DNA of 64,000 nucleotides, taken from positions 248,001 to 312,000 of the forward strand of contig CBDFLN010000002.1 of the NCBI GenBank assembly GCA_965249215.1, given 5' to 3'. Under the pieces are notes generated by a model. That model was not told the origin of the DNA. It did no database searches and was given only the letters and a program-made list of their open reading frames with translations. The DNA is from G963667675 sp965249215. Lineage in GTDB: Bacteria > Chloroflexota > Dehalococcoidia > Lucifugimonadales > UBA3495. Numbering within the stretch: position 1 is the first letter of the stretch; each line of letters opens with the position of its first letter. The position numbers were made by a program, and so were the translations under genes. Shown piece after piece: positions 51,250 through 60,593 of the stretch.

Positions 51250-52017
51250 ATGGTGGAAGACGCGTCCCGGACCCAATTGAAAGCCCCAAGACCCCAGCCC
51301 ATCCCCGGATTTCCCACCGCGAAGCTGGTGGAGAGGGTCGACGTTACCGAAGACCTGATGGTCATCAAGTTGGAGCCGGAGGGTGACCTTTTCAAGTTCA
51401 AAGCCGGCCAATACTGCACCTTGGGCCTGGACGGCATCGAACGGGCCTATTCCATCGTGTCCGCCCCCTACGAGCCGTGCCTGGAGATTTTCGTGGAGTT
51501 GGTCCACGATGGCGAGTTGACCCCCTTGATGTGGCGAATGGAGTTGGGAGACTCCATGTCCCTGCGCCCTCGGGCCAAGGGCCTTTTCACCATGGACCAA
51601 AAGGTCCATCATCATTTCATGGTCAGCACCGTTACCGGCGTCGCTCCCTCCATGAGCATGGTGCGCAGCTGCATTGAAGAAGGGGCCCCCGGCCACAAGT
51701 TCTACGTCTTGGAGGGCGCCAGCTATCACGACGAGTTGACCTACGACGACGAACTATCCGGCCTGGCCGGGAAATATCCCGGCCTTCTAAACTTCGTCCC
51801 CACCGTCAGCCGCCCCAACGAGGACCGCAATTCCGGCTGGCAGGGCGCCGGCGGCAGGGTAAACGACATCTTCGAGGAATACCTGGAACGGTTCGAGTTG
51901 CCCAAGGACGATACCCTCATCTACGCTTGCGGACACCCAGGCATGATCGAAGCCGTCAAGGCCAAGGTAGTCCCTCAGGGTTGGAAGTTCAAAGAAGAAC
52001 GCTTCTGGAAGGAATGA
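51250..52017 (+). CDS. FAD/NAD(P)H oxidoreductase, ferredoxin-NADP reductase type
   Basis: A 255-residue FNR-fold protein. The FAD-binding barrel has the RxYS motif in IERAYSIVSAPYEP; the nucleotide-binding half has MVSTVTGVAPSMSMVRSCIE and LIYACGHPGMIEAVKAKV. No N-terminal ferredoxin or C-terminal [2Fe-2S] domain is present, so it must take electrons from a partner. Its place 99 bp after the NuoG/FdhA-like gene suggests that partner is the complex, so the cluster could couple NAD(H), NADP(H) and a low-potential carrier. GGAG lies 8 nt before the ATG. Confidence 0.85.
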   Translation: MVEDASRTQLKAPRPQPIPGFPTAKLVERVDVTEDLMVIKLEPEGDLFKFKAGQYCTLGLDGIERAYSIVSAPYEPCLEIFVELVHDGELTPLMWRMELGDSMSLRPRAKGLFTMDQKVHHHFMVSTVTGVAPSMSMVRSCIEEGAPGHKFYVLEGASYHDELTYDDELSGLAGKYPGLLNFVPTVSRPNEDRNSGWQGAGGRVNDIFEEYLERFELPKDDTLIYACGHPGMIEAVKAKVVPQGWKFKEERFWKE

Positions 52018-52144
52018 CCAGTCGGCAGCAATGGTCTGGCCGAGGTTTCGATGGGAGACCGCGTCGAGACTGCCCGGCCCCTCCCGTCTCCGTTGACCAG
52101 TGGGTTAGAATCGCTGGTGAAGTCCGCTAACGGTAAGGTGGGCC

Positions 52145-54784
52145 TTGACGCCGATTCGCCGCCAGTATCTCAAAATCAAGCACGCTTACCCCGACGCCAT
52201 CGTCCTCTTCCGGCTGGGCGATTTCTACGAGACCTTCGACCAGGACGCCCAGACCGCCTCACGCGAGCTGGAGATAACCCTCACCTCCCGGAGCATGGGC
52301 AAGGACCTCCGGGTGCCCATGGCCGGCGTGCCTGCCCACTCCCTCGATCCCTACCTGGCCCGCCTCATCAAAAAGGGTTACCAGGTGGCCATCTGCGAAC
52401 AACTAAGCGATGCCGCGGTGTCCAAGGGCCTGGTCGAGCGCGACGTAGTCCGCGTGGTGACTCCCGGCACGGTCCTGGAATCGCAGTTGCTCGACCAGGG
52501 CGCCAACAACTACCTGGCGTCGGTAGTCGAGGACGGTGATTCCGCAGGCCTGGCCTACGTCGATATAACCACCGGCCAGTTCGCCGCTACCCAGCTTGAT
52601 CCGTCCCAGGTGCTCCCCGAATTGGAGCGGATCGCTCCCGCCGAGATTCTCTTCCCTCGCACCGACGACCCTCCGGCGTGGACTGCCGGCCGGGACACCG
52701 AATCGCCCCTCGCCCAGCGGCTCACCGGCGTAGACCCTTCCTCCTTTGACCTATCCGACGCCGGCCAGGCCCTGCTCGACCACTACGGCGTCCTGACCCT
52801 CGAGTCCTTTGGCTGCCAGGACCTGCCCCTGGCCGTGCGGGCCGCGGGGGCAATCGTCAACTTTCTCGCCGCCACCCAGAAGACCGGCAAGCCCAAGCTG
52901 GCCGCATTGGCCGTTTACTCCACCGCAGACCACATGGCCCTGGACAGCCAGACTCGGCGCAACCTGGAGCTATTCGAGGGAGGCCGCTCGGGAGACAAGC
53001 AGTTTTCACTCCTTGCCTGTCTCGACCTGACCAAAACACCCATGGGGGGCCGACTGTTGCGCCAGTGGCTCGGCCGCCCCCTCCTGGACCTCGATCAATT
53101 GAACCAACGGCTGGACGCCGTGGACTATTTCTTTCAAGACGGCTTCCGACGCGCCGCGGTTGTCCAGTTGCTCTCCCAAATTGCTGACCTGGAACGAATC
53201 ATGGGCCGCGTCAACGGCGGAACGGCCGCACCTCGCGACCTCAAGGCCTTGCAAAAAGGTTTGGAACTAGTCCCATCGTTGGCCGACCAGCTGGCGACTC
53301 CCACTGAAGACTCAGACTCGTCCTCTGGACCCCCTGTCAACGGAACCACCGGCCCCATGGCGTGGTTGTCCCGCCGCTTGAGCGTTCTGCCCGACGTGAC
53401 GGCCCTGCTGGACCAGGCCCTGGCCCCTGATCCCTCCGGGGCCGTGGGCGAGGGAAACGTCATACGCGAGGGATTCTCCACCGAATTGGACGAGCTCAAA
53501 CGGACCTCCCGCGACGCCCGCGGCGTCATTGCCGGCCTGGAGCAGCGGGAGCGTGACCGCACCGGCATCAGGGGTCTGAAGGTCGGCTATAACCAGGTGT
53601 TCGGCTACTACATCGAGGTCAGCAACGCCAACAAGTCCCAGGTCCCTCCCGACTACGTGCGCCGCCAGACGTTGGTCAATGCCGAGCGCTACATCGTCCC
53701 CGAGCTGAAGGACTACGAGTCCCAGGTGCTGAATGCCCGGGAGCAAATCGAACAGCTGGAGCGGTCCCTATACCGCCGCGTTTGCGACCAGGTCAGCGCC
53801 GCCGCCGCCGCAATCGCCGACCGCGCCGCCGCCGTTGCTCGCGTCGATGTCTTTTCGGCCCTGGCCGAGGTGGCTGTGCGCGGAAATTTCGTCCGGCCCG
53901 CGCTTGACTCCGGCGGGGCCATCTCCATCGAGGGCGGCAGGCATCCAGTGGTCGAAAGCGTCTTGGACCCGGGATCATACGTCCCCAACGACGTCGACCT
54001 GGCCAACGACGGCCCCCAGGTCTTGGTTATCACCGGGCCCAACATGGCCGGCAAGTCCACCTTCATCCGCCAGGTCGCCATTATTGTGCTAATGGCCCAG
54101 ATCGGCAGTTTCGTTCCCGCCTCCAAGGCGACAATTGGCCTGGTGGACTGCATCTTTACCAGGGTGGGCCTGCAGGACGACCTGGCCACCGGACAGTCCA
54201 CCTTCATGGTCGAGATGGTCGAGACCGCGGCGATACTCAACCGGGCTACGCCCCGTTCCTTGGTTGTGTTGGACGAAATCGGTCGCGGCACCAGCACCTA
54301 CGACGGCCTCTCCATTGCCAGAGCGGTCGTCGAGCATTTACATAACGACCCGCGCCTGGGATGCAAGACACTGTTCGCTACCCACTACCATGAACTCACT
54401 GAACTGGCCGCTTCCCTGCCCGGCGTCCGCAACTTCAGCGTGGCCGTCACTGAGCAGGACGGCGACGTCGTGTTCCTGCACCGCATCGTTCCCGGCGGCG
54501 CGGACAAGAGCTATGGGGTGCACGTAGCCCAGCTGGCCGGCCTGCCCCAGGGCGTGGTCAACCGGGCTTGGGAGGTGCTGGCCGGCCTGGAGCAGAACCC
54601 TGGCCCGGGCCATGGCCCGGAAAACCGACGCCGGGCGCCGGCCGCCCAGCAAATGCCCCTGTTCAATCCCGCTCAACCCTTGGTGGACGAGCTGAAGTCC
54701 CTGGATATACCCAACCTAACCCCTTTGCAGGCCATAAACCTGCTATACCAGCTACAAGAGAAGGCCGGCGGCGGCGGAGACTAG
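52145..54784 (+). CDS. mutS: DNA mismatch repair protein MutS
   Basis: An 879-residue MutS1. The mismatch-binding Phe-x-Glu motif is in FRLGDFYETFDQDA (residues 20-33). Connector, lever and clamp domains follow, then the ATPase with Walker A TGPNMAGKSTFIRQVA near 630, LVVLDEIGRGTSTYDG, and FATHYHELTELA. It finds mismatches and recruits MutL, which is encoded nearby (55849). TTG at 52145 gives the conserved N-terminus. The stretch 52018-52144 holds nothing else recognisable. Confidence 0.96.
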   Translation: MTPIRRQYLKIKHAYPDAIVLFRLGDFYETFDQDAQTASRELEITLTSRSMGKDLRVPMAGVPAHSLDPYLARLIKKGYQVAICEQLSDAAVSKGLVERDVVRVVTPGTVLESQLLDQGANNYLASVVEDGDSAGLAYVDITTGQFAATQLDPSQVLPELERIAPAEILFPRTDDPPAWTAGRDTESPLAQRLTGVDPSSFDLSDAGQALLDHYGVLTLESFGCQDLPLAVRAAGAIVNFLAATQKTGKPKLAALAVYSTADHMALDSQTRRNLELFEGGRSGDKQFSLLACLDLTKTPMGGRLLRQWLGRPLLDLDQLNQRLDAVDYFFQDGFRRAAVVQLLSQIADLERIMGRVNGGTAAPRDLKALQKGLELVPSLADQLATPTEDSDSSSGPPVNGTTGPMAWLSRRLSVLPDVTALLDQALAPDPSGAVGEGNVIREGFSTELDELKRTSRDARGVIAGLEQRERDRTGIRGLKVGYNQVFGYYIEVSNANKSQVPPDYVRRQTLVNAERYIVPELKDYESQVLNAREQIEQLERSLYRRVCDQVSAAAAAIADRAAAVARVDVFSALAEVAVRGNFVRPALDSGGAISIEGGRHPVVESVLDPGSYVPNDVDLANDGPQVLVITGPNMAGKSTFIRQVAIIVLMAQIGSFVPASKATIGLVDCIFTRVGLQDDLATGQSTFMVEMVETAAILNRATPRSLVVLDEIGRGTSTYDGLSIARAVVEHLHNDPRLGCKTLFATHYHELTELAASLPGVRNFSVAVTEQDGDVVFLHRIVPGGADKSYGVHVAQLAGLPQGVVNRAWEVLAGLEQNPGPGHGPENRRRAPAAQQMPLFNPAQPLVDELKSLDIPNLTPLQAINLLYQLQEKAGGGGD

Positions 54785-54881
54785 TCCGGGTCCTTGCCTG
54801 TTGGCGCTTCACGGCGCCGCGTCCAGGCATTAGAATAGGCCAACGGTCGTCAACGATAACCTGCGATATTGTGAGGCGGAT

Positions 54882-55238
54882 TTGACTTCGACAGCGGAAT
54901 TGTACTGGTGGCCCCGTTGATCCTCCTGCCGTAAAGTAAGAGAGTTGCTCTTGCAAAATGACGTTCAGGTCCACGAGCGGGACTTCTTCAAGGACCAGTT
55001 TACGGAGCAGGAACTGCGCGACCTTGCTTCATCCGCGGGCGTCTCCCAGATGTTTGCCAGCCGCAGCCCCAGCTTGAAGAAAATGGGTCTGGCCGGCTCG
55101 GAACTGTCCGACGCTGAAATGCTGGACCTGATGCTCAAGGAGCCCCGCCTGGTGCGGCGTCCCTTGGTGCGGCTGGGCGAACGGCTGCTGGTGGGCGCCA
55201 ACCTGAAGGCAGTCCAAGCAGCCCTGGCCGGCGAATAA
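54882..55238 (+). CDS. ArsC/Spx-family selenoprotein, selenocysteine at residue 13
   Basis: TTG at 54882 with GAGGCGGA upstream opens the frame TSTAELYWWPR-UGA-SSCRKVRELLLQND. The UGA at 54918-54920 takes the place of the first Cys of the ArsC/Spx CxxC motif, giving UxxC, and the R-K after it is family standard. The rest (VQVHERDFFKDQFTEQELRD, RLVRRPLVRLGERLLVGANL) is a normal ArsC-like thioredoxin fold, total 118 residues, the usual length. Starting after the UGA would delete the whole first strand. A hairpin lies at 54936-54954. It is probably a thiol-redox enzyme; true arsenate reduction is unproven. Confidence 0.85.
54936..54954 (+). promoter_or_regulatory. Putative bacterial SECIS hairpin of the ArsC-like gene
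   Basis: GTAAGAG-AGTTG-CTCTTGC, a 7-bp stem including one wobble pair. The loop AGUUG begins 23 nt after the UGA and contains GU. Confidence 0.65.
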
Positions 55239-55401
55239 CGGCCTGCCCCCGGCCTAGGCGAATAACCCACCGTCCCCGCAGCGGCGAAAGAATCCCGTTG
55301 GCCTGGCGGCATTCCTTGACATCCTCTTTCCCAGCCCTTTACTCTATTTGTTCTACGGTCACACATTTGCTTGCTTGAGGGGCGAAACACCGTACCTGCC
55401 C

Positions 55402-55839
55402 ATGAAAATCTTCTTCGACGTGGACTACACCATCTTGGGCCTGGACGATACCCTGCGCCCCGGCACTAGAGAGACCCTGCAAAAGCTCAACGACGACAAT
55501 CACCAGGTGTATATCTGGTCTGGTATGGGGGAACGATGGGAAGTGGTCGAAGGCCACCAGTTGACACCCTTGGTCAGCGGCGTGTACGAGAAACCCACCC
55601 ACCATTTCCACGAACGTCTGGACGAGTTGGCTGTCCCTTTCGAGCCCGATTTCGTCATCGACGACTACCCGGAGGTCGTTGCCGCATTCGGCGGGGTGTG
55701 GGTGCCTCCCTATTTCTTCCAGCGCAACGGCGACGAGGAAATGGACCGGGTCTACCGCATTTTCTGCGACTTCGCTGCCACCGGCTCTTCCGACGACAGC
55801 CAGTACCGGGCCAAGGGCTCCCAAGTCCCTCTCTTCTAG
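55402..55839 (+). CDS. Small HAD-superfamily protein
   Basis: A 145-residue protein beginning MKIFFDVDYTILGLDDTLRP, the HAD DxD nucleophile motif, then YIWSGMGERWEVVEGHQLTP (motif II Ser) and FVIDDYPEVVAAFGGVWVPP (motif IV acidic pair). It lacks an obvious large cap domain, so it would act on a bulky substrate or be non-enzymatic. A hydrolase or phosphatase activity is suggested by the motifs. It ends 9 bp before mutL. The substrate is unknown. Confidence 0.75.
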   Translation: MKIFFDVDYTILGLDDTLRPGTRETLQKLNDDNHQVYIWSGMGERWEVVEGHQLTPLVSGVYEKPTHHFHERLDELAVPFEPDFVIDDYPEVVAAFGGVWVPPYFFQRNGDEEMDRVYRIFCDFAATGSSDDSQYRAKGSQVPLF

Positions 55840-55848
55840 GCCGGGGCC

Positions 55849-57573
55849 ATGCCCATTAAGGTCCTGCCTCCCGACGTCGCCTCTAAAATCGCCGCAGGCG
55901 AGGTCGTGGAGCGGCCTGCTTCCGTAGTCAAGGAACTGCTGGAAAATTCCCTGGACGCCGGGGCTTCCAGCGTCACCGTGGAAATCCAGGCAGGCGGGGT
56001 AGGCCAGATACGGGTTACCGACAACGGTGGAGGCATCCCCGCCGGCGAGGTAGAGTTAGCCTTCCAGCGCCACGCCACCAGCAAACTTCAGGACCCTGAA
56101 CAGCTGAACTCGGTCGCCACATTGGGCTTCCGCGGCGAGGCCCTGCCCAGCATCGCCGCCGTTTCCCGCCTGTCCTTGACCACTCGCGCCGGCGGAGCCG
56201 ATGCCGGCTACCGGGTGCAGCTGGAGTGGGGTCACATCACCCGCTCTACACCGGATGGTTGCCCTCAAGGCGCCTCCGTCAACGTCTCAGACCTTTTCGG
56301 CAACTTGCCCGCACGGCGCAAGTTCCTTAAGTCCAACGCCGCCGAGACCTCCCGCGTGCATGATGTTGTTGCCAGGTACGCCCTCGTCTACCCCGGGGTC
56401 CGGTTCCAGCTGACAGTCGATGGCCGCTCCGTCATAACGACCCCCGGCAGCGGCAAGGGCAGGGAAACGTTGCTGGCCCTCTACGGCCCCGAGGTCGCTG
56501 CGGCCATGCTCGAGGTAAGCGCCCACGACCCTGAAAACGGCTGGTCGGTGGAAGGCTTCATCAGCCCACCCAGCGTCAACCGGGCCAACCGGACCTACAT
56601 GACCTTCTTCATCAACCAACGCTGGGTCCAGAGCCGCACCCTTTCCTACGCCTTGGAACAAGCCTACTACGGCCTGCTGACCGAGAAACGCTACCCTATC
56701 TCCGTCATCAACCTAGTCCTGCCATACGAGGAAGTGGACGTCAACGCCCATCCCGCCAAGCGGGAGGTCCGCCTCCGTCAAGAAGGAAGGGTCTTTTCGA
56801 TCCTGCAACGGGCCGTGCGCGAGGCCTTGATAGCCGACTCTCCCGTGCCCCAGATGCGGCCTCCTAATGGACCTCAGGGTCCTCAGTCAGCCGCCACTTC
56901 CCCCGCCGCCGCCGCCGGCCCTTCCTTCTTCCGCCGGGCAGCCTTTAGCGCCCCCCGGCCAACCGTTCAGTCTCCGCCCGACGCCGCGGCGCCAGGACAA
57001 TTCCCGCCGGCGCTCAAAGTGGTTGGGCAACTGAAGCTAACTTACATCGTCGCTGAAGGCCCCGAGGGAATGTTCCTGGTGGACCAGCACGCCGCGCACG
57101 AAAGGGTCCTGTTTGATAGGCTGAAAATCGACGCCGAGCAGCGCACACCACCATCCCAGCCTCTTCTGGAGCCTGTCTCCGTAGAGTTGTCCCCCAGCCA
57201 GCTAGACGTGCTGCGAGAGCAGGGCGATTTCTTGCAAAGCTACGGGTTCGAACTGGAAGTCTTCGGGGACAGCGCATACCTGCTGCGGTCAGTGCCCCAG
57301 GCGCTGGCCTCCCGAGACCCGGGCAAGTCGTTGCTGGACGTGCTGGACCTGGTGGCATTTGAAGGGCTGGTGCGTCAGCAGGAGGACATCCTGGCCGCGT
57401 CCATTGCCTGCCACAGCGCCATCCGCGCCGGCAAGCCATTGATAGAAGACGAGATGCGGGCCCTGTTGGAACAGTTGGAGGCCACCCCGAATCCCCACAC
57501 CTGCCCCCACGGGCGGCCCACCATGATTCACTTCAGTTCTTACCACATGGAGCGAGAGTTCGGCCGCCGCTGA
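55849..57573 (+). CDS. mutL: DNA mismatch repair protein MutL
   Basis: A 574-residue MutL. The GHKL ATPase motifs are KIAAGEVVERPASVVKELLE, NSLDAGASSVTVEIQ, RVTDNGGGIP and GFRGEALPSIAAVSRL. The C-terminal domain has VDQHAAHERVLFDRLKID, the endonuclease-type motif DQHA(x)2E(x)4E with Asp in the last position, plus ACHSAIRAGKPL and CPHGRPTMI, which form the rest of the nuclease metal site. So it is probably a nicking MutL, as in bacteria without MutH. It lies 1 kb after mutS. Confidence 0.95.
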   Translation: MPIKVLPPDVASKIAAGEVVERPASVVKELLENSLDAGASSVTVEIQAGGVGQIRVTDNGGGIPAGEVELAFQRHATSKLQDPEQLNSVATLGFRGEALPSIAAVSRLSLTTRAGGADAGYRVQLEWGHITRSTPDGCPQGASVNVSDLFGNLPARRKFLKSNAAETSRVHDVVARYALVYPGVRFQLTVDGRSVITTPGSGKGRETLLALYGPEVAAAMLEVSAHDPENGWSVEGFISPPSVNRANRTYMTFFINQRWVQSRTLSYALEQAYYGLLTEKRYPISVINLVLPYEEVDVNAHPAKREVRLRQEGRVFSILQRAVREALIADSPVPQMRPPNGPQGPQSAATSPAAAAGPSFFRRAAFSAPRPTVQSPPDAAAPGQFPPALKVVGQLKLTYIVAEGPEGMFLVDQHAAHERVLFDRLKIDAEQRTPPSQPLLEPVSVELSPSQLDVLREQGDFLQSYGFELEVFGDSAYLLRSVPQALASRDPGKSLLDVLDLVAFEGLVRQQEDILAASIACHSAIRAGKPLIEDEMRALLEQLEATPNPHTCPHGRPTMIHFSSYHMEREFGRR

Positions 57574-57635
57574 CTCCGGCAGCTATACGGGCCCTACTAT
57601 GCCGGTCTCCGGCATCGGGCTCTTCCTGACCGGCC

Positions 57636-57866
57636 TTATCCTCGAAGGCGCGGGTCTTGGGCCGGATGGAAGATCGAGTCCTCCCCCGGAAACTGGTCCG
57701 CCGCTGCCGACGCCTGGTCCGGGCTACTCTGTCCCGGCTTTACCAACGGTAGAGCCACGGCTGCCAGCGCCGCCGCTCCGATTCCCAGCTTGACCAGAAA
57801 GCTGCGGCGGGACTCTTTGTTATTCTTCGGTTCAGTAGACTCTTTTGGCACTGTCGACTCCTGCAC
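57636..57866 (-). CDS. Small Tat-signal-like or membrane protein
   Basis: A 76-residue product with SRRSFLVKLGIGAAALAAVA, a twin-arginine-type signal and hydrophobic segment near residues 19-42. A short polar tail (DQFPGEDSIFHPAQDPRLRG) follows. There is no room for a folded domain, so it may be a single-span anchor protein or a small electron-transfer-chain accessory. GTG start at 57866 with AGGGGA upstream. It is convergent with mutL and runs with nothing else; function unknown. Confidence 0.6.
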   Translation of the reverse strand: MQESTVPKESTEPKNNKESRRSFLVKLGIGAAALAAVALPLVKPGQSSPDQASAAADQFPGEDSIFHPAQDPRLRG

Positions 57867-58000
57867 TCCCTATCCCCTTTGGGCTAGCCCAACTATTGAT
57901 TTTACTCCTTGGGCTGGCATTTGCAATCCCATCCGCCCGCCGCGACGCTCCCCCGGGTGTGATCCCCTATCCCCAATACCGGGCTAGATCCCAGGGGAGC

Positions 58001-59323
58001 CTATTCGCCCGCGTCGTCCAACACCATGCGGGCCACTCGCCGCCCCATTCTTACCGAGTAGTTGGTGCCCCGGTCTTCGGGGTATATCTGGGTCGTGTTC
58101 GCCAGGTACAGGCCCTTCACCGGCGTTCGGTGGTCCGGGATGTTCTGTCCGTAGTCCACTCCCACGATGGGCTGGGCCCCGTCTACCTTGTGATGATGAA
58201 ACTCTACAATCCAGGATCGGTCGAACTCCGGGTTGATCTTTCGCAAGTAGGGCGTGAACTCTTCCACCAGTTCCTCGCCGCTCTTCTGATATAGGGGACT
58301 CTCCCGGCTCGGATAGTTGCTAATGTACACAACGTGGTTGCCGCCGTAGAGGGACTTGTCAACCAGGTTGGTGTGCTCGATGAGGGCCACGAACGGCATG
58401 TCGGCATCGGCAATGTTCATCCAGTACTTCCCAGACAGGGGCCTGTCCAGCACCAGCACCACCATGACTGCCGACAGGTACTTCACCCGTTCCAGCTTCT
58501 CCAGGTACTCCCCGGGCAAACCGGGCGCCAGGCGGGTGAAAATGTATGACGGCGTGGTGGCTATCACCGCGTCATAGCCTATGACCTGGGCCTCCCGCCC
58601 CTCCAACGCTGCCTCTAACCCTGTGGCGCGTCCGTTCTCCGCTACCACTCGCTGCACCCCCGAAGACAGGTGGACTTCTCCCCCCTGCTCCACTACACGT
58701 TGCCCCAGAACGTCGAACACCTCTCCAAAGCTGCCCATGGGGTAACCCAGACGCTCCTTTTGCAGCCCCTTGCCCCGCGAGGCTACCCGAAGATATATCT
58801 TGCCCCACAACCACGTCATGCTCACCTGGTCATGGTGTTCTCCGAACTTGCCTCGCAACAGCGGCTCCCAAATCACTCCGTAAGCCCGCTGTCCCATGTG
58901 CTTGGACAGCCACTCCTTGGCCGTTACCTGCTCGAACTTTCGCCAGTTCCTCGTCTTCTGCAGCAAGAAAGTCCAAAAGCCCACGCGCAACCGTTGCGTC
59001 GGCGAGAGGGGCTTGAACCGCAGAAGGTCCATGGGGGTGCCGAAGTCCCACACTTTACCGCCGTGATACAGCCCTACTTTGGATTCCAACCAGGCCAGCT
59101 TATCGCCCAGGCCTATTTCCTCGATCAGCCCGGCCATGTCCCTGTCGCTTACGAACAGGTGGTGGTATCCCCGCTCCAGCCGGCCGCCGCCCACGTCGAA
59201 AGTAGAAGCTTGGCCTCCCAAGAACGGGGCACTCTCCAAGACCTGGGCGTAATGCCCCCGCAGCGTCAACTCGTAGGCCGCCGCCAGTCCTGCTGCTCCG
59301 CCGCCGATGATGCCTACCCTCAC
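58001..59323 (-). CDS. NAD(P)/FAD-dependent amine-oxidase-like oxidoreductase
   Basis: A 440-residue FAD protein resembling protoporphyrinogen oxidase and phytoene desaturase relatives. It has VGIIGGGAAGLAAAYELTLR at the N-terminus and GLYLANTTQIYPEDRGTNYS near the end, the second FAD contact. The substrate is unknown; similar proteins are found in cell-surface glycan and isoprenoid clusters (UDP-galactopyranose-mutase-like or carotenoid functions). GTG start overlaps the stop of the flippase-like gene (GTGA), so they are cotranscribed. Confidence 0.82.
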   Translation of the reverse strand: MRVGIIGGGAAGLAAAYELTLRGHYAQVLESAPFLGGQASTFDVGGGRLERGYHHLFVSDRDMAGLIEEIGLGDKLAWLESKVGLYHGGKVWDFGTPMDLLRFKPLSPTQRLRVGFWTFLLQKTRNWRKFEQVTAKEWLSKHMGQRAYGVIWEPLLRGKFGEHHDQVSMTWLWGKIYLRVASRGKGLQKERLGYPMGSFGEVFDVLGQRVVEQGGEVHLSSGVQRVVAENGRATGLEAALEGREAQVIGYDAVIATTPSYIFTRLAPGLPGEYLEKLERVKYLSAVMVVLVLDRPLSGKYWMNIADADMPFVALIEHTNLVDKSLYGGNHVVYISNYPSRESPLYQKSGEELVEEFTPYLRKINPEFDRSWIVEFHHHKVDGAQPIVGVDYGQNIPDHRTPVKGLYLANTTQIYPEDRGTNYSVRMGRRVARMVLDDAGE

Positions 59324-60441
59324 CGCTGCCTCCCTTTCCGCGCCCGCGCCGGCCCCACGGTCTCACCCGCGAGACTGCTTCCCAGCGCCTCGCGCATCGG
59401 CCCGTCCGCCTTCAGCGCCCCCGCCAATCCCTTCAACGACAGGTTCTGTTGCCACATGAAAGCCAGCCCCGCCAGGTTGACCGGCAGCCACAACGCCGCG
59501 AGGTGCAAAAACGCCGCGTAGGCGCCGGCGGACGACGCCCCCACTCCCAGCGCCACTAGCGTTTGTTGGGCCACCACCTCGAATGGGCCGATTCCTCCAA
59601 TGGAGCTTGGCAGCGCCGTGGCCAGGTTAGCCGTGGCCGTCAGCAGCATCACCACCAGCACCACGGTTCCCGCCGAGCCGAAGTGGTCGTCGATTCCAAA
59701 TGAATAGATTATCAAGAAGAATATCGCCGCTTCGAAAGCCCATACCGGCAGCGACAACAGGAACAGGTTCAGGTGTTTCTTGGGCGAGTTCAACACGCTC
59801 AGGCCTTCGATGAAAGTCTGCACCAACTCCTGCACCTTGGGCCGGAAACGCCCCGGGACCAGCCCGGTCAGCCAGTAGATATACGACCTGAACCGCCCCT
59901 CAGTTGCCAGTCCGGTCAGGACGGCCAACGCCGCGCCAAACGCCGCAACGGTGAGCATGGCCAAGACCACCCAGGTGGTCCGCGAGGTCTCCCCTGCGCC
60001 GTCGAATTCTCCCAGCAGCCACAGGGCCGGCCCAGCAACCGCCGCCAACGCCAGCAGCGTCACCCCGTCGTACACCCTCTCTACTGCCACCGTGCCCAGC
60101 GCCGAACTGGCGCTGAGCTGCTCCCGCCTCGCCAGGTAGTAGGCCCGCACCAGCTCCCCGAGGCGCGCCGGCAGCAGGTTGTTGGCCATGTATCCGATGA
60201 CTACCACCGGGTACAGCCGGCTCGCCGCCAGCGGCCTAAGCGGCTGCAACAGGTACCGCCAGCGCACTGCACGGAAGTAGACCCCCACGAAATACAGCGC
60301 GATTGACGGGGCCAGGTATACGTAGTTGGCGTCCGACAGGGCCTCCCGCATCTCGGTGAAGTCCACCTGCCAGGCCAGCACCGCAAGCAATAGGACGCTG
60401 ACGACCAGCCCCAGCCAGAACTGCCAAGTGCGGTTAATCAA
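59320..60441 (-). CDS. Flippase-like protein, LPG-synthase-TM (AglD/UPF0104) family
   Basis: A 373-residue membrane protein with about eight hydrophobic spans. FWLGLVVSVLLLAVLAWQVD at the N-terminus, the conserved FRAVRWRYLLQPL and GYMANNLLPARLGELVRAYY (loop with Asn-Pro-Arg-Gly-Glu residues), and LPSSIGGIGPFEVVAQQTLV are family hallmarks. Members move lipid-linked sugars across membranes or act near dolichol/undecaprenol glycosylation. TTG start at 60441. It overlaps the FAD-oxidoreductase gene. Confidence 0.85.
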   Translation of the reverse strand: MINRTWQFWLGLVVSVLLLAVLAWQVDFTEMREALSDANYVYLAPSIALYFVGVYFRAVRWRYLLQPLRPLAASRLYPVVVIGYMANNLLPARLGELVRAYYLARREQLSASSALGTVAVERVYDGVTLLALAAVAGPALWLLGEFDGAGETSRTTWVVLAMLTVAAFGAALAVLTGLATEGRFRSYIYWLTGLVPGRFRPKVQELVQTFIEGLSVLNSPKKHLNLFLLSLPVWAFEAAIFFLIIYSFGIDDHFGSAGTVVLVVMLLTATANLATALPSSIGGIGPFEVVAQQTLVALGVGASSAGAYAAFLHLAALWLPVNLAGLAFMWQQNLSLKGLAGALKADGPMREALGSSLAGETVGPARARKGRQR

Positions 60442-60593
60442 AATACCCTATCTTGCCTCTACCGGAACGCCGTTCCAGATGGTCGCAGGGCCCCATGGCG
60501 CAGCGGCTACGGACTCCACAGTATACGAAAGCCGCCGACGCGCCTACAAGGCAGACGCCCGTCCTGACACCCGTTCACCGCCGGTCAAATGCG

